DNA of 64,000 bases from Microbacterium arborescens (GTDB lineage Bacteria > Actinomycetota > Actinomycetes > Actinomycetales > Microbacteriaceae), in NCBI GenBank assembly GCA_003339645.1, contig QNUV01000021.1:1288362-1352361 (forward strand). The letters are read 5' to 3'. The translations under genes were made by a program, and so were the position numbers. Positions within the stretch are counted from its first letter, which is position 1. Each line of letters begins with the position of its first letter. Positions 42,364 to 51,057 of this stretch are shown here, in pieces. The notes beneath the pieces were generated by a model, which was not told the DNA's origin, made no database searches, and saw only the letters and a list, made by a program, of their open reading frames with translations.

Positions 42364-43365
42364 GTGAACGAGCCGAACGCACCCTCCTGCTCCGCCGTAG
42401 CGCACTGGCGCACGGCGACCTCGGATGACATCGACGTCATCCACGGCGTCCTGGAGGCCGCCGACCGGGTAGACCACCCGACGTGGACGACGCCGCGGGA
42501 GGAGGTCGCCGAGACGTTCGAGCTGTCGCACATCGACCACTCTCGCGACACGATGATCGCGTTCGACGAGGCCGGCGAAGCCCTCGCGGTCGGCACCGTC
42601 ACCCTGCATCCCTCGCGTGACGAGCATCTGCACATCTATCTCACCGGTGCGGTGCGGCCCGATCGGCGCGGGCGCGGGATCGGCACCGCGCTGTTGACGT
42701 GGCAGCACGCGCGCGCCGAGGAGCAGCTGCGCGAGGCGGTGGCAGCGGATGCCGCGGCCGCGAGCCGCCCAGCCGAGATCCAGGTGTACGCATCGGAGAA
42801 GGACACGGCTCTCGAGCGCATCGCCGAATCGCTCGGCTACCGCACCGAGCGCTGGTTCTCGACGATGCACCGCGATCTGACGCAGCCGATCATCGACGTT
42901 CCCGCTCCCGTCGGCATCGAGCTGGTGCCGTTCTCGGACGATCGAGCGGAAGACGCGCGCCTCGCGCGCAACGACGCGTTCCGCGATCACTGGGGGAGCC
43001 TCCCCAGTCCGCCCGAGCGGTGGCAGCAGTTCATCGGCGGCCCGTTCCTCCGGTCCGACCTGTGCACGCTCGCACTCGACGACGGGCGGATCGTCGGGTT
43101 CTGCCTCGCGTCCGTGAACGAGGGAGACTTCGACGTCCTCGGGCCGAACGCCTACATCGACCTCGTCGGGGTCGTCCGCTCGCACCGTCGGCGCGGCCTG
43201 GCCCCCGCCGTGATCTCGCGCTCGCTCGCGGCGATGCGCGACGCGGGGCTCGGCGTAGCCGTGCTCGACGTCGACACCGAGAGTCCGACCGGGGCGAACA
43301 CGCTCTACGGTGGTCTCGGATTCACACCCTATGAGCGCGAGCGCGTGCTGGTGCGCCGGTACTGA
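42364..43365 (+). CDS. Tandem GNAT-domain N-acetyltransferase
   Basis: The 333-residue protein has two GNAT domains, the usual plan of mycothiol-synthase-like proteins. The acetyl-CoA loops are visible in GAVRPDRRGRGIGTALL (near residue 95) and GVVRSHRRRGLAPAVI (near residue 270); the second also has the late beta-strand ESPTGANTLYGGLGF. GTG 42364 is chosen over ATG 42346 because the latter lies inside the rplQ terminator; a GAGGCT box ends 6 bases before the GTG, as expected for a leaderless transcript. The substrate is unknown; it is not clearly MshD. Confidence 0.88.
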   Translation: MNEPNAPSCSAVAHWRTATSDDIDVIHGVLEAADRVDHPTWTTPREEVAETFELSHIDHSRDTMIAFDEAGEALAVGTVTLHPSRDEHLHIYLTGAVRPDRRGRGIGTALLTWQHARAEEQLREAVAADAAAASRPAEIQVYASEKDTALERIAESLGYRTERWFSTMHRDLTQPIIDVPAPVGIELVPFSDDRAEDARLARNDAFRDHWGSLPSPPERWQQFIGGPFLRSDLCTLALDDGRIVGFCLASVNEGDFDVLGPNAYIDLVGVVRSHRRRGLAPAVISRSLAAMRDAGLGVAVLDVDTESPTGANTLYGGLGFTPYERERVLVRRY

Positions 43366-43386
43366 TCCGCGGTCGTCGATCCGCGA

Positions 43387-45261
43387 TTACCGATCCTCGG
43401 CGCGTCCCAGGATCTCCAGCAGCGTCGTCCGCGTCTGATCCGCGGCCCACTGCGCCGTCGCGAGCTGGGTAGCGGCGCCGTCGACCGCACGCTTCACCGT
43501 GCGCGCGTAGAGGTCGCCGCCGGCCGCCTCGGGATGGATCTGATCACCCGCGAGCAGGTCGGTGTGGTCTGCGACGGCACCCGCCCAGTCGGCGACGGCC
43601 ACCCGAGGGTGAGCGGCGGCGAAGGCGGTGAGGTCGCGGTTGACGCCGGGAATCCAGTCGCGCGGGCCGGCGGCGTTCACGAGGATGACGTAGCGCTCGG
43701 GTCCCGCCGCATCCGCGATGCGCTGCAGCGCCTCGGTCGAGACGGGGCCGTTCGTGCCGAGGCCGACCACGACGTACTCGCGCAGGGCGCCGGACGCCGC
43801 GAGGTCGTCGATGATGCGGACGCCCGCCCACAGCGACCGTGACACCTCGGCGTCGACCGCGATCCCCGGCATCGCTTGGAGCAGCCCGGGAGCGGAGGCG
43901 AGCATGACCGAGTCGCCGACGGCGCTCACGCGCGTACCGTCAACCCTCTGCGCGCCCGGCGCGGGGGCAGGCGTGGGATGCCGGTCGGCCTGCGCGAGGG
44001 CGTCGCGCCCGGCGTCGACCGCGCTCTGGCTCGTCGTCTCGCGCGGTGCCGCCGCGACCGCGGCCGTCGTTCCGCCGAGGGCGAGGGCCGCAGCCGTGGC
44101 GGCCGCCAGGGTCGCTGCCCGGCGAGACGGGCGCGATCGCAACCCGCGTCGCGCGATCGCGAAGGCGCCGCGGAACCCGTGACGCCGCACCGGCTGCTCG
44201 ATCCACCGGTAGGACGCCGCCGCCAGCGCGACAGAGGCGATCGCGACGACCGTACCCGTGGCGACGGGGACGCCCGCCTCGGGGCCGGCGCCGCCGAGCT
44301 GGAACGACAGCAGGACGAGGAGCGGCCAGTGCCACAGGTACACCGCGTACGACCGCTCGCCCAGCCAGCGCAGCGGTGCGACATCCAGCGCCCGGCCGAA
44401 CCACGAGCCCGGCCACGCCGCGACCAGCAGCACGACGGCGGTGAGGAGCGACGCGGCGAGGCTCGAGGCCGGGAAGGTGATCGCCTCCCCACCGCCCGCG
44501 GCGGCCGCGGTGACGATCCCGGCGGTGGCGAGCGCTCCGACGACGACGCCCCAGACCGGGCCGACGCCGGCTACCGAAGAGCGGCGCACGACGAGACCGT
44601 GCAGCGCGAAGGCGACGGCGACACCGATGAGGAGCCCGAAGGCGTGCGTGTCGGTGCCGAAGTAGACCCGCGTGAGGTCGGCCCCCGCCGCGACGCACGC
44701 GGATGCCCACGCGGCCGACAGCGCCGCGAGGACGAGGGCGACCGCGGCGCGCGAGCGCCGGCCCGGAAGCAGCAGGAAGAGGGGCACCAGCAGCGGCCAG
44801 AGCAGATAGAACTGCTCCTCGACCGCGAGCGACCAGAGGTTCCGGAAGATCTCCGGGTCGGCCGCGGAGAAGTAGGTGCCGCCGTCGGCCATCGACACCC
44901 AGTTGTACGAGAAGGTCGCGGCTCCGAGGACCTGCAGGCCCATGTCGACCAGCACGTCGCCACCGACGAGCCAGGCGAGGGAGGCGCTGACGGTGACGAC
45001 GGTCGCGAGCGCCGGGAGCAGGCGTCGCGCGCGCCGCGTCCAGAACCGCCGCAGCCGGATGCGCCCCTCGCGGGCGCGTTCGCGCAGGAGCAGCGTCGTG
45101 ATGAGGAAGCCGGAGATGACGAAGAAGACGTCGACGCCGACGTAACCGCTGCGCAGGAAGGCCGCGGGGAACAGGTGGTAGACGACGACGAGCACCACGG
45201 CGACGGCGCGCAGGCCGTCGAGTCCCGCGATGCGGGCGCGCGGAGGAAGCGGAGAAGTCAT
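43387..45261 (-). CDS. Acyltransferase-3 family membrane protein with C-terminal SGNH domain
   Basis: The 624-residue protein resembles OafA/OatA enzymes that O-acetylate cell-wall or surface glycans. The N-terminal part has about ten membrane segments, with RIAGLDGLRAVAVVLVVVYH (catalytic His at the end), FFVISGFLIT and LWSLAVEEQFYLLWPL. The C-terminal extracellular domain is SGNH-like: VSAVGDSVMLAS, the LGTNG block and DQIHPEAAG. The membrane part passes the acyl group to the outside and the SGNH part should place it on the acceptor. ATG 45261 is chosen because GLDGLRA must lie near the start; the open frame extends upstream without conserved sequence. Confidence 0.92.
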   Translation of the reverse strand: MTSPLPPRARIAGLDGLRAVAVVLVVVYHLFPAAFLRSGYVGVDVFFVISGFLITTLLLRERAREGRIRLRRFWTRRARRLLPALATVVTVSASLAWLVGGDVLVDMGLQVLGAATFSYNWVSMADGGTYFSAADPEIFRNLWSLAVEEQFYLLWPLLVPLFLLLPGRRSRAAVALVLAALSAAWASACVAAGADLTRVYFGTDTHAFGLLIGVAVAFALHGLVVRRSSVAGVGPVWGVVVGALATAGIVTAAAAGGGEAITFPASSLAASLLTAVVLLVAAWPGSWFGRALDVAPLRWLGERSYAVYLWHWPLLVLLSFQLGGAGPEAGVPVATGTVVAIASVALAAASYRWIEQPVRRHGFRGAFAIARRGLRSRPSRRAATLAAATAAALALGGTTAAVAAAPRETTSQSAVDAGRDALAQADRHPTPAPAPGAQRVDGTRVSAVGDSVMLASAPGLLQAMPGIAVDAEVSRSLWAGVRIIDDLAASGALREYVVVGLGTNGPVSTEALQRIADAAGPERYVILVNAAGPRDWIPGVNRDLTAFAAAHPRVAVADWAGAVADHTDLLAGDQIHPEAAGGDLYARTVKRAVDGAATQLATAQWAADQTRTTLLEILGRAEDR

Positions 45262-45394
45262 CGGGCTGTATCCGGGGTCGTCGGGGGGACGGGCGGCGGC
45301 AGCCTCCCAGTGTAGAGCGGCCGCCTGGGGGCGATGTGGTAGACCGGAGGAGGTGCGCGGATCCCGCGTATCGGCTTTCGAGAACAGGTGGAAC

Positions 45395-46279
45395 ATGGGC
45401 GCTCCCGAGGTCCTGGTGCTGGGCGAAGCGTTGGTCGACATCGTCGAGACCGACGACCGTGTGACCGAGCACGTCGGCGGCAGCCCCGCCAACGTCGCGG
45501 TGGGCGTCGCCCGCCTCGGCGTTCCCGTGCGTCTGGCGACGCGGCTGGGACGGGACGAGCGCGGCGAGCGGATCGCGCGTCACGTGCGCGAGGCAGGCGC
45601 CGAGGTCGCCGAGGCGTCGTGGACCGAGGCGCCGACCGACACGGCGCGCGCCCGCATCCGTCCCGACGGGTCGGCGCAGTACGACTTCGACGTGGCCGGC
45701 GTTGTACCGCCCGTGCCCCGCGGCGACGCCGCTCTCGTGCACACCGGCTCGATCGCCCTGTTCCTCGATCCGGGCGGGGAGACCTGCCTGGCGGCTCTGG
45801 AGGCCGCCCGCGGCGAAGCGATCGTCACCGTGGACCCGAACATCCGGCCGGCGCTCGTCGGCTCGCGCCAGACGGCGCTGGCCCGCTTCGCCCGCGCCGC
45901 GGCGGCCGCCGATCTCGTCAAGCTCAGCGACGAGGATGCCGAATGGCTGTGGCCCGGCGCCGATGCAGACGGCGTGCTCGAGACGATCGCGGGCCTCGGC
46001 GCCGCGGCGGTCGTCATGACGCGCGGCCGCGAGGGGGCGATCGGCCGGGCGCCCGACGGTGCGGTCGTCGAGGTCGCCGGCGTCGCGGTGACGGTGGCCG
46101 ACACGATCGGCGCGGGCGACTCGTTCATGGCGAGCCTGATCGCCACTCTCGTCGACCGCGGCCTGCCCGCCGACGCCGACGCGCTCGCGGATGCGATGGG
46201 GGTCGCGGCGCGGGCCGCGGCGATCACGGTCTCGCGGCCCGGGGCCAATCCGCCCACGCGCGCCGAGCTGGAAGACTGA
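45395..46279 (+). CDS. PfkB-family carbohydrate kinase (fructokinase-like)
   Basis: A 294-residue sugar kinase of the ribokinase/PfkB fold. Signature 1 is GGSPANVAVGVARLG near residue 29 and signature 2 is DTIGAGDSFMASL with catalytic base D242. The substrate is probably a hexose such as fructose, given the start VLVLGEALVDIVE typical of fructokinases, but 2-keto-3-deoxygluconate or others cannot be excluded. ATG 45395 follows AGGTGG. truA begins 5 bases after the stop, so the two may be co-transcribed. Confidence 0.9.
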   Translation: MGAPEVLVLGEALVDIVETDDRVTEHVGGSPANVAVGVARLGVPVRLATRLGRDERGERIARHVREAGAEVAEASWTEAPTDTARARIRPDGSAQYDFDVAGVVPPVPRGDAALVHTGSIALFLDPGGETCLAALEAARGEAIVTVDPNIRPALVGSRQTALARFARAAAAADLVKLSDEDAEWLWPGADADGVLETIAGLGAAAVVMTRGREGAIGRAPDGAVVEVAGVAVTVADTIGAGDSFMASLIATLVDRGLPADADALADAMGVAARAAAITVSRPGANPPTRAELED

Positions 46280-46283
46280 TCGG

Positions 46284-47117
46284 GTGCGCCTGAGACTGGA
46301 CATCGCCTACGACGGATCGGGGTTCTCGGGCTGGGCCCGCCAGCCGGGCCTGCGGACAGTTCAGGGGTCGATCGAGGCGGCCGTCAGCCGCGTTCTCGGC
46401 GGCGACGCGCAGCTCGTCGTCGCGGGCCGTACCGATGCCGGCGTGCACGCCTCGGGTCAGGTCGCGCACCTCGACCTGAGCGACGCGCAGGAGGCGCGGC
46501 TGCGACGTGGCCGCGACCCCGAGCCGGCCGCCCTCGCCGCGCGCCTGAACGGTGTGCTGGGCCGTTACGCCGACGTCCACGTGCGGGCGACATCCGTTGC
46601 TCCGGAGGGGTTCGACGCCCGGTTCTCCGCGGTCTGGCGACGCTACGCGTACCGTGTCGCCGACCGTACGACGGGCTACGACCCGCTCGAGCGCTTCCGC
46701 ACGACCTTCGTTCCGGTGGCCCTCGACGGCGCGGCGATGGATGCCGCCGCACGCAGCCTGACCGGCCTCCACGATTTCGCCGCGTACTGCAAGCCGCGGC
46801 CCGAGGCGACAACGATCCGGACGCTGCTCGAGTTCGGCTGGCGGCGCGACGAGAGCGGTGTGCTCGTCGCCAACGTCAAGGCCGACGCGTTCTGCCACAG
46901 CATGGTGCGGGCCCTCGTCGGCGCGTGCGTCGCGGTGGGCGAGGGGCGGCTCGACGTCGAGGACGTCGCGGTCCTCCGCGATGCGCACCGACGGACGAGC
47001 GCCTTCGCGGTGCTGGCGGCGCGCGGGCTCACGCTCACGGAGGTCGGATACCCCGCCGACGATCTGCTCGCCGCACGCGCGGAGCAGACCCGCGCCCGCC
47101 GCGCAACGGACACCTGA
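46284..47117 (+). CDS. truA: tRNA pseudouridine synthase A
   Basis: TruA makes pseudouridine at positions 38-40 in tRNA anticodon stems. The 277-residue protein starts RLRLDIAYDGSGFSGWA and has catalytic D51 in VAGRTDAGVHASGQV; ARFSAVWRRYAYRV and FCHSMVRALVG are also conserved. GTG 46284 is the start nearest the conserved N-terminus. In many bacteria truA follows rplQ; here three genes lie between them. Confidence 0.97.
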   Translation: MRLRLDIAYDGSGFSGWARQPGLRTVQGSIEAAVSRVLGGDAQLVVAGRTDAGVHASGQVAHLDLSDAQEARLRRGRDPEPAALAARLNGVLGRYADVHVRATSVAPEGFDARFSAVWRRYAYRVADRTTGYDPLERFRTTFVPVALDGAAMDAAARSLTGLHDFAAYCKPRPEATTIRTLLEFGWRRDESGVLVANVKADAFCHSMVRALVGACVAVGEGRLDVEDVAVLRDAHRRTSAFAVLAARGLTLTEVGYPADDLLAARAEQTRARRATDT

Positions 47118-47149
47118 CCGAAAGGAAGCGGGCGTAGCCTGGCGGCACC

Positions 47150-47818
47150 ATGAAGGTCATCTCGTACAACCTGCGCAAGCACCGCGCCGCCTCCGAGCTC
47201 TCGGAACTCGTCGAGCAGCACGGCGCAGACGTGCTCTGCCTGCAGGAAGCGGACACCAGCGGCATCCCCGACCGGATCAGCGGGCTGCGGCTCGCCGAGG
47301 CGACGGCGCGCAACCGCCTGGGACTGGCGGTCTACTACCGGGAGAACACCTTCCGCGCGGTCGAGGTCCGTTCGCTCGCGTTGAAGAAGTCCCTCCACGA
47401 CCGCGTCCTCAAGCCCGCCGAGGAACGGATGCTCGGCGTGCGGCTGCGGGACATCGACGACGGCCGTGACGTCATCGTGGCGAGCTTCCATGCGGCGCCG
47501 CTGACGGCGCTGAACTCGCTGCGCCGCAACCAGATCCAGGCGGCGCTGGGCGCCCTGTCGGAGCTCGGTGAGGGGCTGCCGATCCTCATGGTCGGCGACT
47601 ACAACTACCCGGTGTTCAAGGAGAACCTCGGGCAGGTCGTGCGCAAGCAGGGGTACGAGCTGACGCTCAGCGACGCCCGCACCTACACGCGCTACAAGTT
47701 CTTCCGCGGTCACTACGACTTCGCCACGAGCGTCGGATTCGACATCGAGCGGGTGCAGACGCTGCCGCAGGGCGCGAGCGACCACCTGCCGATCCTGGTC
47801 ACGGCCGAGCCCGCGTGA
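47150..47818 (+). CDS. Endonuclease/exonuclease/phosphatase (EEP) family protein
   Basis: A 222-residue member of the DNase I-like fold. Active-site elements are visible: SYNLRK near residue 6 (Asn), CLQEAD with E33, LMVGDYNYP (Asp/Asn) and SDHLPILV (His). It may cleave a phosphodiester in nucleic acid, a lipid or a nucleotide; sequence alone does not tell. No signal peptide. A TAGCCT box at 47135-47140 lies 9 bases before the ATG, so transcription may start within a few bases of it. Confidence 0.88.
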   Translation: MKVISYNLRKHRAASELSELVEQHGADVLCLQEADTSGIPDRISGLRLAEATARNRLGLAVYYRENTFRAVEVRSLALKKSLHDRVLKPAEERMLGVRLRDIDDGRDVIVASFHAAPLTALNSLRRNQIQAALGALSELGEGLPILMVGDYNYPVFKENLGQVVRKQGYELTLSDARTYTRYKFFRGHYDFATSVGFDIERVQTLPQGASDHLPILVTAEPA

Positions 47819-47892
47819 GATCGAGTCCGCCCGGCTGTGGCGCTCGGCTCCGCGGCTCCCCCGTACACTCGGGGAGGGAAGGCGGAGGAGAC

Positions 47893-48522
47893 ATGATGCG
47901 ACGCTGGGGGACGGCCGCCGCGACTGCGGTGATGGCTGTGGCTCTCGTGGGATGCGGCCCAGCGCCGTGGAACCTCCCCTCCGGCGGCGGGGGAGACGCG
48001 AGCGGCCCCGCGCCCTCGCCGAGCGTGTCGCGCACGGCTGTGCCGCCCCCGGTCCCGAACGACCTCTCGAGCGGCTCGACCGAGCGTCAGGTGACCGCCG
48101 GGGCCGTGACGGGATCGCTCAACTACTGGTCCGACCTGTCGATGGACCGGTGGACGGCGACGGCCCTCAAGCCGGTCAGCCTCTCCCTCGTGACGACCGT
48201 CAGCCCCGATGACGGGCAGAAGGTCTACCTGCAGAAGGCGACGATGATCGCCGTGCCCGGCAACGCGCAGGGCGACCTCAGCCCGCTGGCACCGACATCC
48301 GACCAGTCGGCGACCAATCCCGGCTACCTCGTGCTCTCGCCGTACAGCTACTCGCAGACGTTCTACGTCGGCGAGGTGCCGCCGGAGGCCACGTTCGTCA
48401 CGATCCGCTTCACGTACGACTTCCTCGTGCAGACGACCCCCACCTCCGACGAGTTCGCGAAGCAGACCGCGACCGACAGCATCACGGTCGCGATCGCGGC
48501 GGCCGAGAGCGACGGCGGCTGA
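47893..48522 (+). CDS. Lipoprotein, first of a related pair beside the glycosyltransferase
   Basis: The 209-residue protein has a lipoprotein signal (MMRRWGTAAATAVM, hydrophobic core, lipobox ALVGC near residue 20), a Gly/Ser/Pro linker and a beta-rich domain (LNYWSDLSMDRWTATALKPVS onward). ATG 47893 follows GGCGGAGGAG; ATG 47896 is an alternative. The next gene encodes a lipoprotein of the same plan (linker with PAPSPS, beta-rich body, FxxxFTYDxxxQ pattern near the end). Neither matches a family I know. Gene order suggests a role with the GT2 enzyme downstream, perhaps in polymer assembly or export. Confidence 0.82.
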   Translation: MMRRWGTAAATAVMAVALVGCGPAPWNLPSGGGGDASGPAPSPSVSRTAVPPPVPNDLSSGSTERQVTAGAVTGSLNYWSDLSMDRWTATALKPVSLSLVTTVSPDDGQKVYLQKATMIAVPGNAQGDLSPLAPTSDQSATNPGYLVLSPYSYSQTFYVGEVPPEATFVTIRFTYDFLVQTTPTSDEFAKQTATDSITVAIAAAESDGG

Positions 48523-48529
48523 AACCTCA

Positions 48530-48549
48530 AGGTCGCCGCAAGGCGACCT
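48530..48549 (+). terminator. Short hairpin between the two lipoprotein genes
   Basis: AGGTCGCC (48530-48537) pairs with GGCGACCT (48542-48549) around a GCAA tetraloop, 7 bases after the stop. It may be a weak terminator or an mRNA stability element. Confidence 0.45.
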
Positions 48550-48652
48550 GAAGAGATCGCAAAGCGCCCGGGGCGGTCCTCGCCGGGATGCTTGGATGGC
48601 GAGGCCCGCGACATTCGACGCTGGCCCCTCGCCTCGAGAAATCCGGTCTGCC

Positions 48653-49402
48653 ATGTCTCCGCGCCGCACCCCCACCCTCCGCGCACGTACGCTCCGCGCG
48701 GGCGCGCTCGCCCTCTCGCTCGTCGTGCTCTCGGGCTGCTCTGAACTGACGGGGATGATCAACGCCGTCCAAGGTGAACCGGTCTCGGCTGTGCCGGCAC
48801 CGGCGCCTTCGCAGTCGCCCAGCATGGCGTTCAACTCCCAGTTCACCTATGACGGATCGGTGTCGCTCTCGTCCGAGGTGGCGCAGGACCTCGAGCTCCG
48901 CCTCGACGTGTGGGCGCAGGATCCCAAGCGGACGCAGGAATGGACGCCCGGAGCGGACAAGACGTTCGGCTTCGCGGTCAACGTCCACGACAAGCGCGTC
49001 GACGAGAAGGCCGTGCTGTCGCAGAAACGGCGCGTGTTCATCTCGTCGATCTCGATCACCTCGCAGACCGCGCAGACGTCGGGGCAGGTGCAGAACCCGT
49101 TCCAGTTCAGCGCAGACCCGCGCACGCTCGTTCCGAGCGACACGATCCGCTCCGACCGGGGTCTGCTGCTCAACAGCTTCCAGGGCGGCCTCTACGTGCC
49201 CGAGACCATCGTCCGCGGGCTCCCTGCCGACACCTACGGCATGACGCTCGAGTTCGCGATGACCGTGTGGGTCGAGGGCAACGCGAACGACGATGCGAGC
49301 TTCTCCCAGCAGACGGTCTACCAGTACCTGCCGGTCGCGATCTTCAGCGACGAGCAGGCGGCCGACTCCGTTCCCGCGCCGGCTCCCAGCACCACGCCCT
49401 GA
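48653..49402 (+). CDS. Lipoprotein, second of a related pair beside the glycosyltransferase
   Basis: The 249-residue protein has a signal peptide rich in Arg (MSPRRTPTLRARTLRAG) and lipobox LSGC near residue 27, then a Pro/Ser linker and a beta-rich domain with SLSSEVAQDLELRLDVWAQ and FISSISITSQTAQTSG. It seems to share its plan with the lipoprotein just upstream. ATG 48653 is chosen because the signal peptide starts there; the frame is open from 48596. It is 130 bases before the GT2 gene on the same strand. Function unknown. Confidence 0.8.
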   Translation: MSPRRTPTLRARTLRAGALALSLVVLSGCSELTGMINAVQGEPVSAVPAPAPSQSPSMAFNSQFTYDGSVSLSSEVAQDLELRLDVWAQDPKRTQEWTPGADKTFGFAVNVHDKRVDEKAVLSQKRRVFISSISITSQTAQTSGQVQNPFQFSADPRTLVPSDTIRSDRGLLLNSFQGGLYVPETIVRGLPADTYGMTLEFAMTVWVEGNANDDASFSQQTVYQYLPVAIFSDEQAADSVPAPAPSTTP

Positions 49403-49531
49403 GGTGGCGCGGGCGCCCGCATTCCTTGCGCAGAAATTGCGGTTGACTTCGTCCGCTCTGCACACACGGCGCCCCAGAATGGATCGCGGCAGACAACAGC
49501 TGCCCCATCACCTCGCACAGGATGTGACCGC

Positions 49532-51028
49532 ATGACCCAGACGCCGTACACGCCGTACACGCCGAACCCGGCGTTCGCGCAGCCGCAGCGCCCCGCCCCG
49601 GAGGCGCCGGTGCAGCTGGCGGATCACTTCGCGACGGCATTCCCCGACGACTTCGAGTCGGTCCTCGAGAACACCACCGTCCACCGCTCCACGATCGGCT
49701 GCGTCATCCCCGCGTACAACGAGGAGGAGTCGATCGCCGACGTGATCGAGGGCCTGCTCGCGCAGACCCGCGTGCCGGACGTCATCCACGTCATCGCGAA
49801 CAACACCTCCGACAACACCGTGAAGATCGCCGCTGCGTACGCCGGGCCCCACGAGGTCACGACCGAGCTCGGCACGCAGTTCACCGAGGTGTTCGTCCAC
49901 GACATCGGTAAGAACCCCGACAAGAAGGTCGGCGCGCTCAACTACGGCTACTCGCTCGTCGAGGGGTACGACTACCTGCTCGGCGTCGACGGTGACACGA
50001 TCGCCGACTCGCGTGCCGTGGAGTACCTCGAGTCGGAGGCCGTCGGCGACTCGCGCATCGGCGGCATCTCGGCGATCTACTCGATCGACGACAAGCCCAT
50101 CAAGGGGACGATCGCGAAGTTCCTCATCGCCGGTCAGCGCACCCAGTTCGCCGCTTTCAACATGCAGAACCTGCTGCGCGGCCGCAACATGGCCGTGCTG
50201 GGCGGGCAGTTCTCGATCTTCTCGACGAACGCGCTGCGCGACGCGATGAAGCAGAACCACCAGTCGACCCCGTGGGTGAAGGATTCCGAGGTCGAGGACT
50301 CGCTGCTGTCGCTCCAGATCAAGAGCGCGGGCTACCTGACGAAGATCAGCCCGTACGCCCGCGCGAACGTCGGCGGAATGACGACCCTGAAGGGTTACGA
50401 CGCCCAGCAGGTGAAGTGGACCTACGGTGCCATCGAGCTGATGTGGCCGGGCCAGCGCGGCGACACGAAGGGGCAGCCGTTCCATCCGAACCTGCGCCTG
50501 CGCTGGTTCGAGAACTTCGGGATGCTGACGAACCTGTTCGTGCGCGTCGCGTTCCTCATCCTGCTCGCCGGCTCGCTGTCCATCAACGCGTTCGTCTTCT
50601 CCCCGCTCTGGCTGATCCCGCCTCTGGTCGCCGTGCTGCTGAACCTGCGCATGGCCCGCAGTATCAAGGACCACAATCAGCGCGACATCCTCTTCGCCAT
50701 CCTGGTGTTCCCCGCCGAGGCGTTCATGTGGATCCGGCTCGGCCACTTCATGCGCTCGTGGTCGCGCTTCCTGTCGAAGAAGAAGGTCGACAACTGGGCG
50801 ATGCAGGCCAAGGCCGAGAGCGGCGGCGGCAGCATCGGTCACTGGATGCCGCTGGTGATCCTCGCCGCGGTGCTGCTGGCGATGGCCGTCGTGTGGAACA
50901 TCATCGGCCCCGTCGCGCAGTCGTCGATCCTGTGGATCGGATGGCCGATCGTCGGTGTCGTCACCGTGCTGCAGACCCTGCTGATGTTCTCCAAGCTGGT
51001 CCGCCGCCAGAACGGCTACAAGGTCTGA
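49532..51028 (+). CDS. Processive-type family 2 glycosyltransferase, membrane-bound
   Basis: The 498-residue protein begins with a Pro/Thr-rich segment, then a GT-A catalytic domain: GCVIPAYNEEESIADVIEGL near residue 50, DxD-type GVDGDT near 150, acceptor-site VKDSEVEDSLL near 250 (the TED-like motif) and AQQVKWTYG near 294, which is the QxxRW motif of processive synthases with Lys for Arg. Four membrane segments follow (about 336-360, 362-380, 440-460 and 468-492). Enzymes of this type (cellulose, hyaluronan and chitin synthases) polymerise a UDP-sugar and push the chain out. No PilZ domain is present. The gene cluster holds a GH6 glucanase, which favours a beta-glucan product; this is inference. 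Confidence 0.85.
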   Translation: MTQTPYTPYTPNPAFAQPQRPAPEAPVQLADHFATAFPDDFESVLENTTVHRSTIGCVIPAYNEEESIADVIEGLLAQTRVPDVIHVIANNTSDNTVKIAAAYAGPHEVTTELGTQFTEVFVHDIGKNPDKKVGALNYGYSLVEGYDYLLGVDGDTIADSRAVEYLESEAVGDSRIGGISAIYSIDDKPIKGTIAKFLIAGQRTQFAAFNMQNLLRGRNMAVLGGQFSIFSTNALRDAMKQNHQSTPWVKDSEVEDSLLSLQIKSAGYLTKISPYARANVGGMTTLKGYDAQQVKWTYGAIELMWPGQRGDTKGQPFHPNLRLRWFENFGMLTNLFVRVAFLILLAGSLSINAFVFSPLWLIPPLVAVLLNLRMARSIKDHNQRDILFAILVFPAEAFMWIRLGHFMRSWSRFLSKKKVDNWAMQAKAESGGGSIGHWMPLVILAAVLLAMAVVWNIIGPVAQSSILWIGWPIVGVVTVLQTLLMFSKLVRRQNGYKV

Positions 51029-51057
51029 ACCGGAGGCCGGGTCCGCCGGTTCAGACC
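51022..51057. terminator. Bidirectional hairpin covering two stop codons
   Basis: GGTCTGAACCGG (51022-51033) pairs perfectly with 51046-51057, with a 12-base loop. The TGA of the glycosyltransferase lies in the left arm and the stop of the response regulator gene in the right arm, so one stem can end both convergent transcripts. Confidence 0.75.
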
